From Streptomyces sp. Tue 6430 (GTDB lineage: Bacteria > Actinomycetota > Actinomycetes > Streptomycetales > Streptomycetaceae): a stretch of DNA of 64,000 nt. Each line of letters begins with the position of its first letter. Position 1 is the first letter of the stretch. This document shows, piece after piece, positions 34,896 to 44,435 of the stretch. The notes under the pieces are model-generated. The model ran no database searches. It was not told where the DNA came from and saw nothing but the letters and a program-made list of their open reading frames with translations. The stretch is taken from contig JAKGSH010000010.1 in the NCBI GenBank assembly GCA_021568835.1, positions 3,038,001-3,102,000 of the forward strand, given 5' to 3'. The position numbers and the translations under genes were made by a program.

Positions 34896-35798
34896 ATGAG
34901 TCTGCGACTGAGCACCGTGATCCTCCCGCACCGCCGCTGGCACGAGGGCGGCCGCTCGGCCTGGACGCGGGCCGAGCAACTCGGCTTCCACACCGGGTAC
35001 ACCTACGACCACCTGTCCTGGCGCAGTTTTCGGGACGGCCCCTGGTTCGGCGCGATCCCGACACTGACCGCCGCCGCGTCCGCCACCGAGCGACTGCGTC
35101 TGGGCACCCTGGTGACCTCGCCGAACTTCCGGCATCCGGTGACCCTCGCGAAGGACCTGATCTCGTTGGACGACATCTCCGGCGGCCGCGTCACCCTCGG
35201 GATCGGCGCGGGCGGCACGGGCTTCGACGCCACCGCCCTCGGACAGGAGCCGTGGACGCCCCGCGAGCGGGCCGACCGCTTCGGCGAGTTCGTGCCTCTC
35301 CTGGACCGGCTGCTCACCGAGGACTCGGTGTCCTACGAGGGCAACTTCTACTCGGCGCACGAGGCGCGCAACATTCCCGGCTGCGTGCAGCGCCCCCGGC
35401 TGCCCTTCGCCGTCGCCGCGACCGGTCCGCGTGGACTGAGGCTCGCCGCACGTCACGGCCAGGCCTGGGTGACCACCGGCGACCCCAGGCTGTACGAGAA
35501 CGGCACCCCCGAGCAGTCGGTCGCGGCCATCCGCGGCCAGGTCGAGAAGCTCACGGACGCCTGCGTGGCGCTCGGCCGGGACGTGACCACCCTGGACAAG
35601 ATCCTGCTCACCGGGTTCACCCCGGACCGGGGTCGGCCGCTGGAGTCCCTGGACGCCTTCGTGGACTTCGCGGGCCGCCACCTGGCGCTCGGTTTCACGG
35701 AGATCGTCGTCCACTGGCCCATCCCCGAGTCCGACTTCGCCGCGGACCAGAAGGTCTTCGAGCGGATCGTCATGGAGGCCCCGGCGCAGCTGCGCTGA
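34896..35798 (+). CDS. LLM-class F420-dependent oxidoreductase
   Basis: A 300-residue luciferase-like barrel enzyme. Conserved segments: GFHTGYTYDHLSW, RLRLGTLVTSPNFRHPVTLAKDL, GGRVTLGIGAGG and GLRLAARHGQAWVT. In Streptomyces this group mostly uses F420 for hydride transfer; the substrate cannot be seen. ATG 34896 matches the family start (MSLRLSTVILPH). It stands alone with a parS site just upstream. Confidence 0.88.
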   Translation: MSLRLSTVILPHRRWHEGGRSAWTRAEQLGFHTGYTYDHLSWRSFRDGPWFGAIPTLTAAASATERLRLGTLVTSPNFRHPVTLAKDLISLDDISGGRVTLGIGAGGTGFDATALGQEPWTPRERADRFGEFVPLLDRLLTEDSVSYEGNFYSAHEARNIPGCVQRPRLPFAVAATGPRGLRLAARHGQAWVTTGDPRLYENGTPEQSVAAIRGQVEKLTDACVALGRDVTTLDKILLTGFTPDRGRPLESLDAFVDFAGRHLALGFTEIVVHWPIPESDFAADQKVFERIVMEAPAQLR

Positions 35799-35900
35799 CC
35801 TCGGTACCGGTCACCCCCGCCGACCTGCGGTGTCGACCGTCGCGACTCATATGTGCGGGCTCTCGCACGGTCGTGCGCATCGATACGGGAGAATGACCGG

Positions 35901-36782
35901 GTGACCTCAGCGACTCGAGAGCCCGAGACCCCGGCCGCCACCACCCCGCCGCGGCTGATCGCCACCGATCTCGACGGGACCCTGCTGCGCGACGACAAGT
36001 CGGTGTCCCCACGCACCGTCGAGGCCCTCGCCGCCGCCGAGGAGGCGGGCATCGAGGTCTTCTTCGTCACCGGCCGCCCCGCCCGCTGGATGGACGTCGT
36101 CAGCGACCACGTCCACGGGCACGGCCTGGCGATCTGCGGAAACGGCGCCGCCGTGGTCGATCTGCACGGCGGTCCCGGCACCCACCAGTTCGTGAAGGTG
36201 CGCGAGCTGGCCCGCGAGAACGCACTGGACGCCGTACGGCTGCTGCGCGAGGCGGCGCCCGGGACCATGTACGCGATCGAGCAGACGTACGGCTTCTACC
36301 AGGAGCCGGAGTATCCCCGGATGCACCTGGAGGTCCCCGACTCTCTCGCGACCGCCGAGCAGCTGCTGGCACCGGACGCTCCGGGAGCGGGTGAGCCGGT
36401 CCTGAAGATCCTGGCGTTCCATCCCACACTCGACCCCGACGCCTTCCTCACGCTGGCCCGGCTGGCCATCGGCGACCGCGCCAACGTCACCCGCTCCAGC
36501 CCCAGCGCGCTGCTGGAGATCAGCGGTCCCGGTGTCTCCAAGGCCAGCACGCTCGCCCTGTGCTGCGCGGAGCGGGGCATCTCGCACGAGGAGGTCGTCG
36601 CGTTCGGGGACATGCCGAACGACGTCGAAATGCTCACCTGGGCGGGTCGTTCGTACGCCATGGGCAACGCGCACCCGGATGTGGTCGCGGCAGCCTCCGG
36701 GAGGACGGTGGCCAACAACGACGACGGGGTCGCCGTCGTCATCGAGCGCCTGATCGCCGAACGGCTCCAGGCCTCCGGCTGA
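35901..36782 (+). CDS. HAD-superfamily Cof-type phosphatase (paralogue)
   Basis: A 293-residue Cof-type hydrolase with motif I IATDLDGTLLRDD, motif II FFVTGRPARW, Lys in VSKASTLALCC and motif IV GDMPNDVEML. Its sequence and layout match the 26256 gene; the two are paralogues about 9 kb apart. GTG 35901 follows GGGAGAATGACCGG. Substrate unknown. Confidence 0.9.
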   Translation: MTSATREPETPAATTPPRLIATDLDGTLLRDDKSVSPRTVEALAAAEEAGIEVFFVTGRPARWMDVVSDHVHGHGLAICGNGAAVVDLHGGPGTHQFVKVRELARENALDAVRLLREAAPGTMYAIEQTYGFYQEPEYPRMHLEVPDSLATAEQLLAPDAPGAGEPVLKILAFHPTLDPDAFLTLARLAIGDRANVTRSSPSALLEISGPGVSKASTLALCCAERGISHEEVVAFGDMPNDVEMLTWAGRSYAMGNAHPDVVAAASGRTVANNDDGVAVVIERLIAERLQASG

Positions 36783-36798
36783 ACCAGGCGCTGCGGCG

Positions 36799-37866
36799 CT
36801 ACCTCACGGGTGCCCCGCGTGCCGCCAGCCACGGCACCGGGTCGACGGCCGACCCCATGTCCGGAGTGACCCGCACTTCGAAATGCAGATGCGGGCCGGA
36901 GGAGTTGCCGCTGGTGCCCGACTGCCCGATCCCCTGTCCGGCCGACACGTTCTCGCCCTGGTCGACGGCCACCGATGCCAGGTGGGCGTACTGCGTGTAG
37001 TAGCCGCCCGGGTGCTGGAGCACGATCTCCATGCCGAAGGCCCCGCCGCACGACACCCGCACCACACGGCCCGCGCCGGCCGCCTTCACCGGCGTCCCGA
37101 TCGGCACCGCGAAGTCCTGACCGGTGTGCCGGCTGGCCCAGCGGGCTCCGCCACTGCCGAAACTCGCGGACAGGGTGTAGCCGTCGACCGGCACCACCCA
37201 CTCCCGCGGGTCATGGGACGGCGGCCGGTCGAACCGCTCGGCACCACGGCAGGCACCGGCGGCGACCGAGGCGTCCGCCTGTCCCTGCAACTGCCACCGC
37301 GCCTGTTCCAGCTTCTGCTCGATGCCCGTCTTCAGCACGGCGAGTTCGGCGTTGCGCCGCTCCAGCGCCTGCCGTGCCCGCGTCGCCCTCGCCTCGTCGG
37401 CGGCCAGCCGGGTCTCGGCCCGCCGGCTCTTGCCGATCGCGTTGTCCACCACCAGATTCGTCCGCGAGAGGACGTGCTGACTCCGCATCAGCGCGTCGGG
37501 GCTGCTCGACAGGACGAGCTGCGCGGCGACGGGCAGCCCTCCGCTGCCGCGGTACTGGGCGCGCGCGATCCGGCCCAGGTCCTCGCGCAGCACGGTGATC
37601 TCCTGCCGCTCGCGGCCCAGGAGTTGCTCCAGCCACTGAGCTTTCGCTCGCTGCTTCCCGGCCTCGACGCGTCCCTCCTGGTACTGCTGGGTGGCCACGG
37701 CAGCCTCCTCGTACAGCCGCGCCACCTGTGCGCTGAGTCGGGATCCGGGTCCGCCGGGGCCGTCACCGCCCGGTTCGCCGTCGGCGGTCGTGGGCAACGC
37801 CACCAGCGCCAGGGCCGCGCACAACAGGGCCGGAACCAGCAGCGGACGACGGGGAGATGAGCGCAT
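36799..37866 (-). CDS. Secreted M23 peptidase with coiled coil
   Basis: A 355-residue cell-wall peptidase. Signal peptide at residues 1-28 (RRPLLVPALLCAALALVALP). A long helical coiled-coil region runs about 45-230 (rich in Glu/Gln/Arg). The M23 LytM domain follows at 255-350 with zinc ligands His and Asp in RHTGQDFAVP and HxH in GPHLHFEV. Coiled coil plus LytM resembles EnvC/RipC-type activators or endopeptidases acting on peptidoglycan during division. ATG at 37866 gives the signal peptide. It is transcribed opposite to the HAD gene. Confidence 0.9.
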   Translation of the reverse strand: MRSSPRRPLLVPALLCAALALVALPTTADGEPGGDGPGGPGSRLSAQVARLYEEAAVATQQYQEGRVEAGKQRAKAQWLEQLLGRERQEITVLREDLGRIARAQYRGSGGLPVAAQLVLSSSPDALMRSQHVLSRTNLVVDNAIGKSRRAETRLAADEARATRARQALERRNAELAVLKTGIEQKLEQARWQLQGQADASVAAGACRGAERFDRPPSHDPREWVVPVDGYTLSASFGSGGARWASRHTGQDFAVPIGTPVKAAGAGRVVRVSCGGAFGMEIVLQHPGGYYTQYAHLASVAVDQGENVSAGQGIGQSGTSGNSSGPHLHFEVRVTPDMGSAVDPVPWLAARGAPVR

Positions 37867-38021
37867 GTCAGCGATCCTGTCCCGGCGGACCGCCCCAGGT
37901 CCTGTTCTGGTCATACGCCTGGGGGACCGGCGCCTCCGAATGGCCGAGTGCGGGCCGTGCCGGGCGCGCGCTCGAGGCGGCAGCCCGCGGCCGCCGCGCC
38001 GACCGCGGGAAGGGGCGGGTT

Positions 38022-41000
38022 TCACCCCACCAGCAGCTCCGCCGCCTCCTCACGCTCGACCATCTCGCGCAGCGGTCCCTCCACCAGGGCCAGTTCCACG
38101 TACGCGCCGCGTTGCACGATCCGTCCCCCGTCCAGGACGACCACCTCGTCCACCGCATCGAGTCCGGCGAGCCGGTGGGTGATGAGGAGTGTGGTACGGC
38201 CTTCGGTGGCGGCCAGCAGGTCCGCCATGAGCGCGTCGGCGGTCGGCAGGTCGAGATGCTCGGCGGGCTCGTCGAGCACCAGGACGGGGAAGTCGGCGAG
38301 GAGCGCGCGGGCGAGGGCGAGCCGCTGGCGCTGTCCGCCGGAGAGCCGGGCGCCGTGCTCGCCGACGAGCGTGTCGAGTCCGTCGGGCAGTTCGTCCGCC
38401 CACTCCAGCAGCCGGGCTCGCGCCAGCGCGTCGCGCAGATCGTCCTCGGTGGCGTCCTTCTTCGCCAGCAGCAGGTTCTCGCGGACCGAACTGTCGAAGA
38501 GGTGGGCGTCCTGTGCGCACAGCCCGACCAGTCGCCGCACGTCGTCCCCGTCCAGGGCGTACGCGTCCACCCCGCCGAGCGTGTACGAGCCCGCTCGGGA
38601 GTCCAGGAAACGCAGCAGCACCTGTGCGAGCGTCGTCTTGCCGGACCCGGAGGCCCCGACGACGGCGATCCTCCGGCCCTGCTCCACAGTGAGGTCGACG
38701 TCGGCGAGCGCGTCCCGCTCCTGCCCCGCGTGGCGGGCCGACAGACCTTCGAGGACGATCGGGAACGGCGACGCGGGCGCCCGGCGGGGCAGCTCCGGCT
38801 CCCGCACCGGCTCGGGAAGGTCCAGGACCTCGTACACGCGCTCCGCGCTCCTGCGCACCCGCTGGCGGTACTGGACCGCGAGCGGCAGGCCCATGACCGC
38901 CTCGAAGGCGGCGAGCGGGGTCAGGACGACCACGGCCATGGTCACTCCGCTCAACCGTCCCGCGTCAACGGCCTGCGCACCCACGAGGGCGGCGCCGGCC
39001 ACCGTCAGCCCGGAGACGAGCGCGGTCAGCCCGCCGCCGAGCGCGGTGGCGGTCGCGGCGTGCGAGGCGATCCGGGTGAGCGCGGAGTCCGCCGCCCGGA
39101 CCGCGGCCGTACGGGCCGGCAGGGCGCCCGCGACGGTCAGTTCGGCGGTGCCGGTGAGCAGGTCGGCCGCGCGAACGGCAAGCACCCCTCGCGCGGGGGC
39201 CAGTCGGTGCTCGGCCCGGCGTGCCACGGCACCGGTGACCAGCGGGACGCCCACCCCGGCCGCGAGCAGTCCCGCGGCGAGCACGGCCCCCGCCGCCGGC
39301 AGCAGCCACGCCGTGAACGCGACGGACCCCGCGCAGACGACGGCTGCGGACGCGGCGGGCAGCAGCCAGCGCAGCCAGTAGTCCTGGAGGGCGTCCACGT
39401 CGGCGACGAGGCGCGTCAGCAGGTCGCCGCGACGGGTGGTGCGCAGTCCGGCGGGGGCGAGCCGCTCCAGCCGCCGGTAGACGGCGACCCGGGTGTCGGC
39501 GAGCATCCGCAGCACGGCGTCGTGCGACACCAGCCGCTCGGCGTACCGGAAAACGGCCCGTCCGATGCCGAAAGCCCTGGTCGCGGTCACGGCCATCATC
39601 AGATAGAGGACCGGCGGCTGTTGCGAGGCACGTGAGATGAGCCAGCCGGAGGTGGCCATGAGGCCCACGGCGCTGCCGAGGGCCAGACTGCCGAGGAGCA
39701 GCGCGAGACCGAGGCGTCCGCGCCGGGCACCAGCCATACCCCGGACCCGGGCGAGGACCCCGCCCTCGGTGGGGCCGGTCCGTACCGGCTCCGGCGCCCG
39801 GACGGAGGGCACGGCTTCTTCCAGGACGGCTCGGGAGCCCTGACGCGGTGCCGTCACGGGTCCTCGTGTCACCGTGTCCGTCGTCTCGAGCCGCACCACC
39901 CGGTCCGCCACCGCGAGCAGTGCCGGGCGGTGCACCACCAGCAGGACCGTCCGGCCGACCGCCAGCCGTCGTACGGCCGCCACGACCTCTGCCTCGGTCT
40001 CCCCGTCGAGCGCGGCCGTGGGCTCGTCCAGCAGCAGCACGGGCCGGTCCGCGAGGAACGCCCGTGCCAGCGCGAGCCGCTGGCGCTGGCCGGCGGACAG
40101 CCCGGCACCGTCCTCGCCCAGCACCGTCCCGGCGCCGTCCGGCAGCGCGTCCACGAACCCCAGCGCACCCGCGTCCCCGAGCGCCCGACGTACGGCGGTG
40201 TCATCGGCGTCGGAACGCGCCAGCCGTACGTTCTCGGCGATCGTGCCGGCGAAAAGCTGCGGGTGCTGCGGCACCCAGGCGATCCGGGAACGCCACTGCT
40301 CCAGGTCGAGGGCCGCGAGATCGGCTCCCCCGACGCTCACCCGGCCCTCGGCCGGCCGGACGAAGCCCAGAAGGGTGTTCAGCAGGGTCGACTTGCCCGC
40401 ACCGCTGGGCCCGACGAGTGCCACCGTCTCTCCGGGAGCGACGGTGAAGGACGCATCCGAGACGGCATCGGCGGAGCGTCCGGGGTAGCGGACCGTCACG
40501 TTCTCGAAGGCCACGCCACCCGACGGCACCGCGTCCTTCCCCGACCCCGGCATCGGTGTTTCCAGGACCTCGAAGATCTCCTCCGCCGCGGCGAGCCCTT
40601 CGGCGGCCGCGTGGAACTGGGCCCCGACCTGCCGCAGCGGGAGATACGCCTCGGGCGCGAGCACCAGAATGACCAGACCGGTGTACAGATCCATCTCGCC
40701 GTGCACGAGCCGCATGCCGATCGTCACGGCGACGAGGGCCACCGAGAGCGTCGCCAGCAACTCCAGCGCGAACGACGAGAGGAAAGCGATCCGGAGCGTC
40801 CGCATGGTCGCCTGCCGGTACTCGCCGGTGATCCGACGGATCGACTCGGCCTGCGCCTTGGCCCGCCCGAACACCTTGAGTGTGGGCAGTCCCGCGACGA
40901 CGTCCAGGAAGTGCCCGGACAGCCGGGACAGCAGTCGCCACTGGCGGTCCATCCGCGATTGCGTGGCCCAGCCGATCAGCACCATGAAGACGGGAATCAA

Positions 41001-41537
41001 GGGCAACGTACCGGCGATGATCGCGGCCGACACCCAGTCCTCGGTCACGATCCGCGCCAGCACCGCCACCGGCACGACCACCGCGAGACCCAGCTGCGGC
41101 AGATACCGCGAGAAGTAGTCGTCGAGGGCGTCCACCCCCCGGGTGGCGAGCGCGACCAGCGAACCGGTCCGCTGACCGCTCAGCCACCCCGGACCCAGCA
41201 GGGCCGCCCGCTCCAGCAGCCGGCCCCGCAGCTCCGACTTCACCGCGGCGCTCGCACGGTGCGCGGAGAGCTCGGTGAGCCAGGAGACCAGCGCCCGGCC
41301 GGCCGCCACCGCCACCAACCACATCAACGGTGTGCGAAGGTCACCGACCGGTCGGCCCTGCTCGAACGCGCCGACCACCACCTCGGCGATGAGCATCGCC
41401 TGGGCGATCACCAGCACCGCTCCGACAGCGCCCAGGCCGACGACCGCCATCAGGAAGAAGCGGGTGGCGCGGGCGTATCGAAGGAGACGCGGGTCGATCG
41501 GTTTCACGTGGAACACACCTTTTTCATCAAGAGGCAT
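38022..41537 (-). CDS. cydDC: Fused CydD-CydC thiol exporter ABC transporter
   Basis: A 1171-residue fusion of CydD and CydC. Each half has a six-helix membrane domain and an ATPase: Walker A GPSGAGKST and GASGSGKTT, and signature motifs LSAGQRQRLALARA and LSGGQRQRLALARA. CydDC exports glutathione/cysteine-type thiols and is needed to mature cytochrome bd. In Streptomyces the two proteins are commonly one chain. The ATG at 41537 is used; GTG 41516 (VFHVKP) is possible. A parS site overlaps the N-terminal codons. It follows cydAB in one operon. Confidence 0.94.
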   Translation of the reverse strand: MPLDEKGVFHVKPIDPRLLRYARATRFFLMAVVGLGAVGAVLVIAQAMLIAEVVVGAFEQGRPVGDLRTPLMWLVAVAAGRALVSWLTELSAHRASAAVKSELRGRLLERAALLGPGWLSGQRTGSLVALATRGVDALDDYFSRYLPQLGLAVVVPVAVLARIVTEDWVSAAIIAGTLPLIPVFMVLIGWATQSRMDRQWRLLSRLSGHFLDVVAGLPTLKVFGRAKAQAESIRRITGEYRQATMRTLRIAFLSSFALELLATLSVALVAVTIGMRLVHGEMDLYTGLVILVLAPEAYLPLRQVGAQFHAAAEGLAAAEEIFEVLETPMPGSGKDAVPSGGVAFENVTVRYPGRSADAVSDASFTVAPGETVALVGPSGAGKSTLLNTLLGFVRPAEGRVSVGGADLAALDLEQWRSRIAWVPQHPQLFAGTIAENVRLARSDADDTAVRRALGDAGALGFVDALPDGAGTVLGEDGAGLSAGQRQRLALARAFLADRPVLLLDEPTAALDGETEAEVVAAVRRLAVGRTVLLVVHRPALLAVADRVVRLETTDTVTRGPVTAPRQGSRAVLEEAVPSVRAPEPVRTGPTEGGVLARVRGMAGARRGRLGLALLLGSLALGSAVGLMATSGWLISRASQQPPVLYLMMAVTATRAFGIGRAVFRYAERLVSHDAVLRMLADTRVAVYRRLERLAPAGLRTTRRGDLLTRLVADVDALQDYWLRWLLPAASAAVVCAGSVAFTAWLLPAAGAVLAAGLLAAGVGVPLVTGAVARRAEHRLAPARGVLAVRAADLLTGTAELTVAGALPARTAAVRAADSALTRIASHAATATALGGGLTALVSGLTVAGAALVGAQAVDAGRLSGVTMAVVVLTPLAAFEAVMGLPLAVQYRQRVRRSAERVYEVLDLPEPVREPELPRRAPASPFPIVLEGLSARHAGQERDALADVDLTVEQGRRIAVVGASGSGKTTLAQVLLRFLDSRAGSYTLGGVDAYALDGDDVRRLVGLCAQDAHLFDSSVRENLLLAKKDATEDDLRDALARARLLEWADELPDGLDTLVGEHGARLSGGQRQRLALARALLADFPVLVLDEPAEHLDLPTADALMADLLAATEGRTTLLITHRLAGLDAVDEVVVLDGGRIVQRGAYVELALVEGPLREMVEREEAAELLVG
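41501..41514. promoter_or_regulatory. parS site in start of cydDC
   Basis: GTTTCACGTGGAAC, one base from perfect, within codons 8-13 of cydDC. Confidence 0.9.
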
Positions 41538-41551
41538 GTTTCACGTGGAAC
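41538..41551. promoter_or_regulatory. parS site before cydDC
   Basis: GTTTCACGTGGAAC, directly before the cydDC start codon. Confidence 0.9.
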
Positions 41552-41555
41552 GCGC

Positions 41556-41569
41556 GTTTCACGTGAAAC
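41556..41569. promoter_or_regulatory. parS site between cydB and cydDC
   Basis: Perfect GTTTCACGTGAAAC four bases from the preceding site; a tandem pair in the 48-base gap. Confidence 0.95.
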
Positions 41570-41585
41570 ATGCCTCACCTCGGTA

Positions 41586-42589
41586 TCAGTGCACGGCCTC
41601 AGCGATGTGCTGCGTACCGATCCGCTTGCGGAAGACCCAGTAGGTCCACCCCTGGTACACCAGGACGACCGGCGTGGCGAGCCCTGCGCACCAGGTCATG
41701 ATCTTCAGGGTGTACGGGCTCGACGAGGCGTTGGTCACCGTGAGGCTCCAGTCCGCGTCGAGCGAGGACGGCATGACGTTCGGGAAGAGCGTCAGGAAGA
41801 GCATCGCGACGGCGGCCACGATGGTGAGGCCGGAGAGGGCGAACGACCAGCCCTCCCGACCGGCCTGGTTCGCCACGAGCGCCGCGACCAGGGCGGCGAC
41901 GGCCACCACCAGGGCCACGAGGCTCTTGCCGTCACCACTCTCCACCTGTGTCCACAGCAGGAAGACCAGTGCGCACACGGCGGTCGCCAGACCGACCTTG
42001 GTCGCGAGCTGCCGCGCCCGTTCCCGGATGTCGCCGACGGTCTTGAGGGCCGTGAACACCGCGCCGTGGAAGGTGAACAGCGTCAGGGTCACCAGACCGC
42101 CGAGCAGCGCGTACGGGTTGAGCAGGTCTCCGACGCCACCGACGTACTCGAAGTCCTGGTCGATCTTCACGCCGCGCACGATGTTGCCGAAGGCCACGCC
42201 CCACAGGAAGGCGGGGAGGAGCGAGGTCCAGAAGATGGCGTGCTCCCAGTTGCGCTGCCAGCTCTCCTCGGGACGCTTGGCCCGGTACTCGAAGGCGACG
42301 CCCCGCACGATGAGACAGACCAGGATGAGCAGAAGCGGCAGGTAGAAGCCGGAGAAGAGCGTGGCGTACCACTCGGGGAAGGCGGCGAAGGTCGCGCCGC
42401 CCGCGGTGAGGAGCCACACCTCGTTACCGTCCCAGACGGGTCCGACGGTGTTGATGAGCACCCGTCGCTCGGGCGGTCGCGGGCGAGCAGTTTGGTGAGG
42501 ATGCCGACCCCGAAGTCGAAGCCCTCCAGGAAGAAGTAGCCGATCCACAGGACGGCGATGAGGACGAACCAGACGTCGTGCAGTTCCAT
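41586..42589 (-). pseudogene. cydB: Cytochrome bd oxidase subunit II, apparent frameshift
   Basis: Subunit II of the bd-type quinol oxidase. The start at 42589 opens MELHDVWFVLIAVLWIGYFF and reads correctly to LLARDRP. The remainder, from ERRVLINTVGPVWDGNEVW, is in another frame. One lost base at about 42470-42474 (CGCCCGAGCGA on the coding strand) restores a protein of about 334 residues. Multiple membrane helices are intact. It is followed by cydDC and preceded by cydA after 20 bases. An essential partner of cydA with a single indel in a C/G run points to sequence error, not loss. Confidence 0.88.
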
Positions 42590-42609
42590 GACTGTGCAGC
42601 TCCCTCGGC

Positions 42610-44115
42610 CTAGTAGGAGAAGGCCATCGGCTTGTCGGCGTCACGGGGGTCGCCGCCGATCTTCGTGGGCGGGTTGAGGTCGGCCTCGGTCAGCTCGGGC
42701 GGACCGGCCTTCACGTACTTCACGAGCAGCTTGACCTCGACGACGGCGAGGACGGCGTAGAGCACGGTGAAGGTGATCATCGAAGTGAGGACCTCGGCCT
42801 GGGAGACACCGGGGGAGACGGCGTCCCGCGTCTGCATCACGCCGTACACGACCCAGGGCTGGCGGCCCATCTCGGTGAAGATCCAGCCCCAGGAGTTGGC
42901 GATCAGCGGGAACGCCATGGTCCACAGCGCCAGGAGCCAGTAGAGCCGGGCGAGCTTCGGCCCGAGGGGCTTCTTCAGCAGGACCAGATGCGGCACCTCG
43001 TCCTCCCCGGTCCGCAGGGCGGCCGGCAGCAGGAACCGCTTGCGGGTGAGCCACAGCCCGGCCAGGCCGAGGGAGAACGACGCCATGCCGAAGCCGATCA
43101 TCCAGCGGAAGCCCCAGTAGGCCACCGGGACGATGGGCTTGTAGTCACCGGGTCCGAACTGCTGCTGAAGCGCTTCGTTGGTGTCGTTGATGCCCGGCAC
43201 GTACGACTCGAAGTCGCTGTGGGCCAGGAAGGACAGCAGGCCGGGGATCTCCAGGGCGACCTTGTTGTGGCCCTCGTCGACGTCCCCGTACGCGAACACG
43301 GAGAAGGGTGCGGGCTCCTCGCCGTCCCACAGCGCCTCGGCCGCGGCCATCTTCATCGGCTGCTGTTCGTACATGACCTTGCCGAGGGTGTCGCCGCTGA
43401 CCGCGGTGAGCAGTCCACCGACCGCCAGGGTGACCAGGCCGAGCCGCAGGGAGGTCCGCATCTCGGGGATGTGCTTCTTGCGCATCAGGTGAAAGGCGGC
43501 GATGCCCACCATGAAGGCGCCACCGGTCAGGAAGGCGGCCGAGAAGCTGTGGAAGACCTGGTTGAGAGCGGTGTTCTGCGTCAGGACGCGCCAGAAGTCG
43601 GTGAGCTCCGCGCGGCCCTTCGTCTCGTTGATGCGGTAACCGACGGGGTGCTGCATCCAGGAGTTGGCCGCGAGGATGAAGTACGCCGACAGCAGCGTGC
43701 CGATCGAGACCATCCAGATGCAGGCCAGGTGGATCTTCTTGGGCAGCCTGTCCCAGCCGAAGATCCACAGGCCGATGAAGGTGGACTCGAAGAAGAAGGC
43801 TATGAGGGCCTCGAACGCCAGGGGAGCGCCGAAGACGTCACCGACGAAGCGCGAGTAGTCCGACCAGTTCATGCCGAACTGGAACTCCTGCACGATGCCG
43901 GTGACGACACCCATCGCAATGTTGATCAGAAAGAGCTTGCCCCAGAACTTCGTCGCCCTGAGGTACTTCTCCTTGTCGGTACGCACCCAGGCGGTCTGCA
44001 ACCCGGCGGTGAGCGCTGCGAGTGAGATCGTCAGGGGGACGAAAAGGAAGTGGTAGACAGTGGTGATGCCGAACTGCCAGCGCGCCAGCGTCTCCGGCGC
44101 CAGAGCCAGGTCCAC
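42610..44115 (-). CDS. cydA: Cytochrome bd oxidase subunit I
   Basis: A 501-residue haem subunit of the high-oxygen-affinity quinol oxidase. Visible: the N-terminal haem-ligand region WQFGITTVYHFLFVPLTI, the quinol-loop region following, and the GRQPW motif in EMGRQPWVVYGVMQT. GTG 44115 has AAGGAG upstream. It is the first gene of cydA-cydB-cydDC. A Rex operator at 44197-44212 and the short leader show NADH/NAD control, raising expression when oxygen is low. Confidence 0.95.
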   Translation of the reverse strand: MDLALAPETLARWQFGITTVYHFLFVPLTISLAALTAGLQTAWVRTDKEKYLRATKFWGKLFLINIAMGVVTGIVQEFQFGMNWSDYSRFVGDVFGAPLAFEALIAFFFESTFIGLWIFGWDRLPKKIHLACIWMVSIGTLLSAYFILAANSWMQHPVGYRINETKGRAELTDFWRVLTQNTALNQVFHSFSAAFLTGGAFMVGIAAFHLMRKKHIPEMRTSLRLGLVTLAVGGLLTAVSGDTLGKVMYEQQPMKMAAAEALWDGEEPAPFSVFAYGDVDEGHNKVALEIPGLLSFLAHSDFESYVPGINDTNEALQQQFGPGDYKPIVPVAYWGFRWMIGFGMASFSLGLAGLWLTRKRFLLPAALRTGEDEVPHLVLLKKPLGPKLARLYWLLALWTMAFPLIANSWGWIFTEMGRQPWVVYGVMQTRDAVSPGVSQAEVLTSMITFTVLYAVLAVVEVKLLVKYVKAGPPELTEADLNPPTKIGGDPRDADKPMAFSY

Positions 44116-44196
44116 GTCGTCAGTCTCCTTACGTAGCCGCGCGAGCGGCAATTTGCCCCTTGTGCCACACACGACATCGGAGCAACCGGACACGCT

Positions 44197-44212
44197 TGTG
44201 AACGCGTTCACA
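44197..44212. promoter_or_regulatory. Rex operator before cydA
   Basis: TGTGAACGCGTTCACA, a perfect 16-bp palindrome matching the Streptomyces Rex operator, 82 bases before the cydA start. Rex represses cyd genes when NADH is low. Confidence 0.93.
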
Positions 44213-44321
44213 TTCACAAGCAATTATGCCGCATGCCCGTTCGATCTTTGATGGGCGGGGGGTCCCTCACGAGGACCGACGGACCCGCCAGAGGTGGACC
44301 ACTCGGCCCCTGGCGCAAAAA

Positions 44322-44355
44322 CGGCGTCCCGGTTTCACGTGAAACCGGGACGCCG
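44322..44355 (-). terminator. 34-bp perfect palindrome: hisC-like terminator with a parS core
   Basis: Every base from 44322 to 44355 pairs with its mirror base, giving two 17-base arms meeting at the centre. The central 14 bases (44332-44345) are GTTTCACGTGAAAC, a perfect parS. On the minus strand the hairpin is followed by TTTTTGCGCC, so it also has the T tract of an intrinsic terminator. It lies 80 bases after the hisC-like stop. It may shield the cyd promoter from read-through. Confidence 0.85.
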
Positions 44356-44435
44356 AACGCTGTGACCTGCGATGAAGCTTTCCCCGAACCCCTAGGTACC
44401 TCTTCGCTTCCCTCCGCGCACCTCAGCGATCAGGC

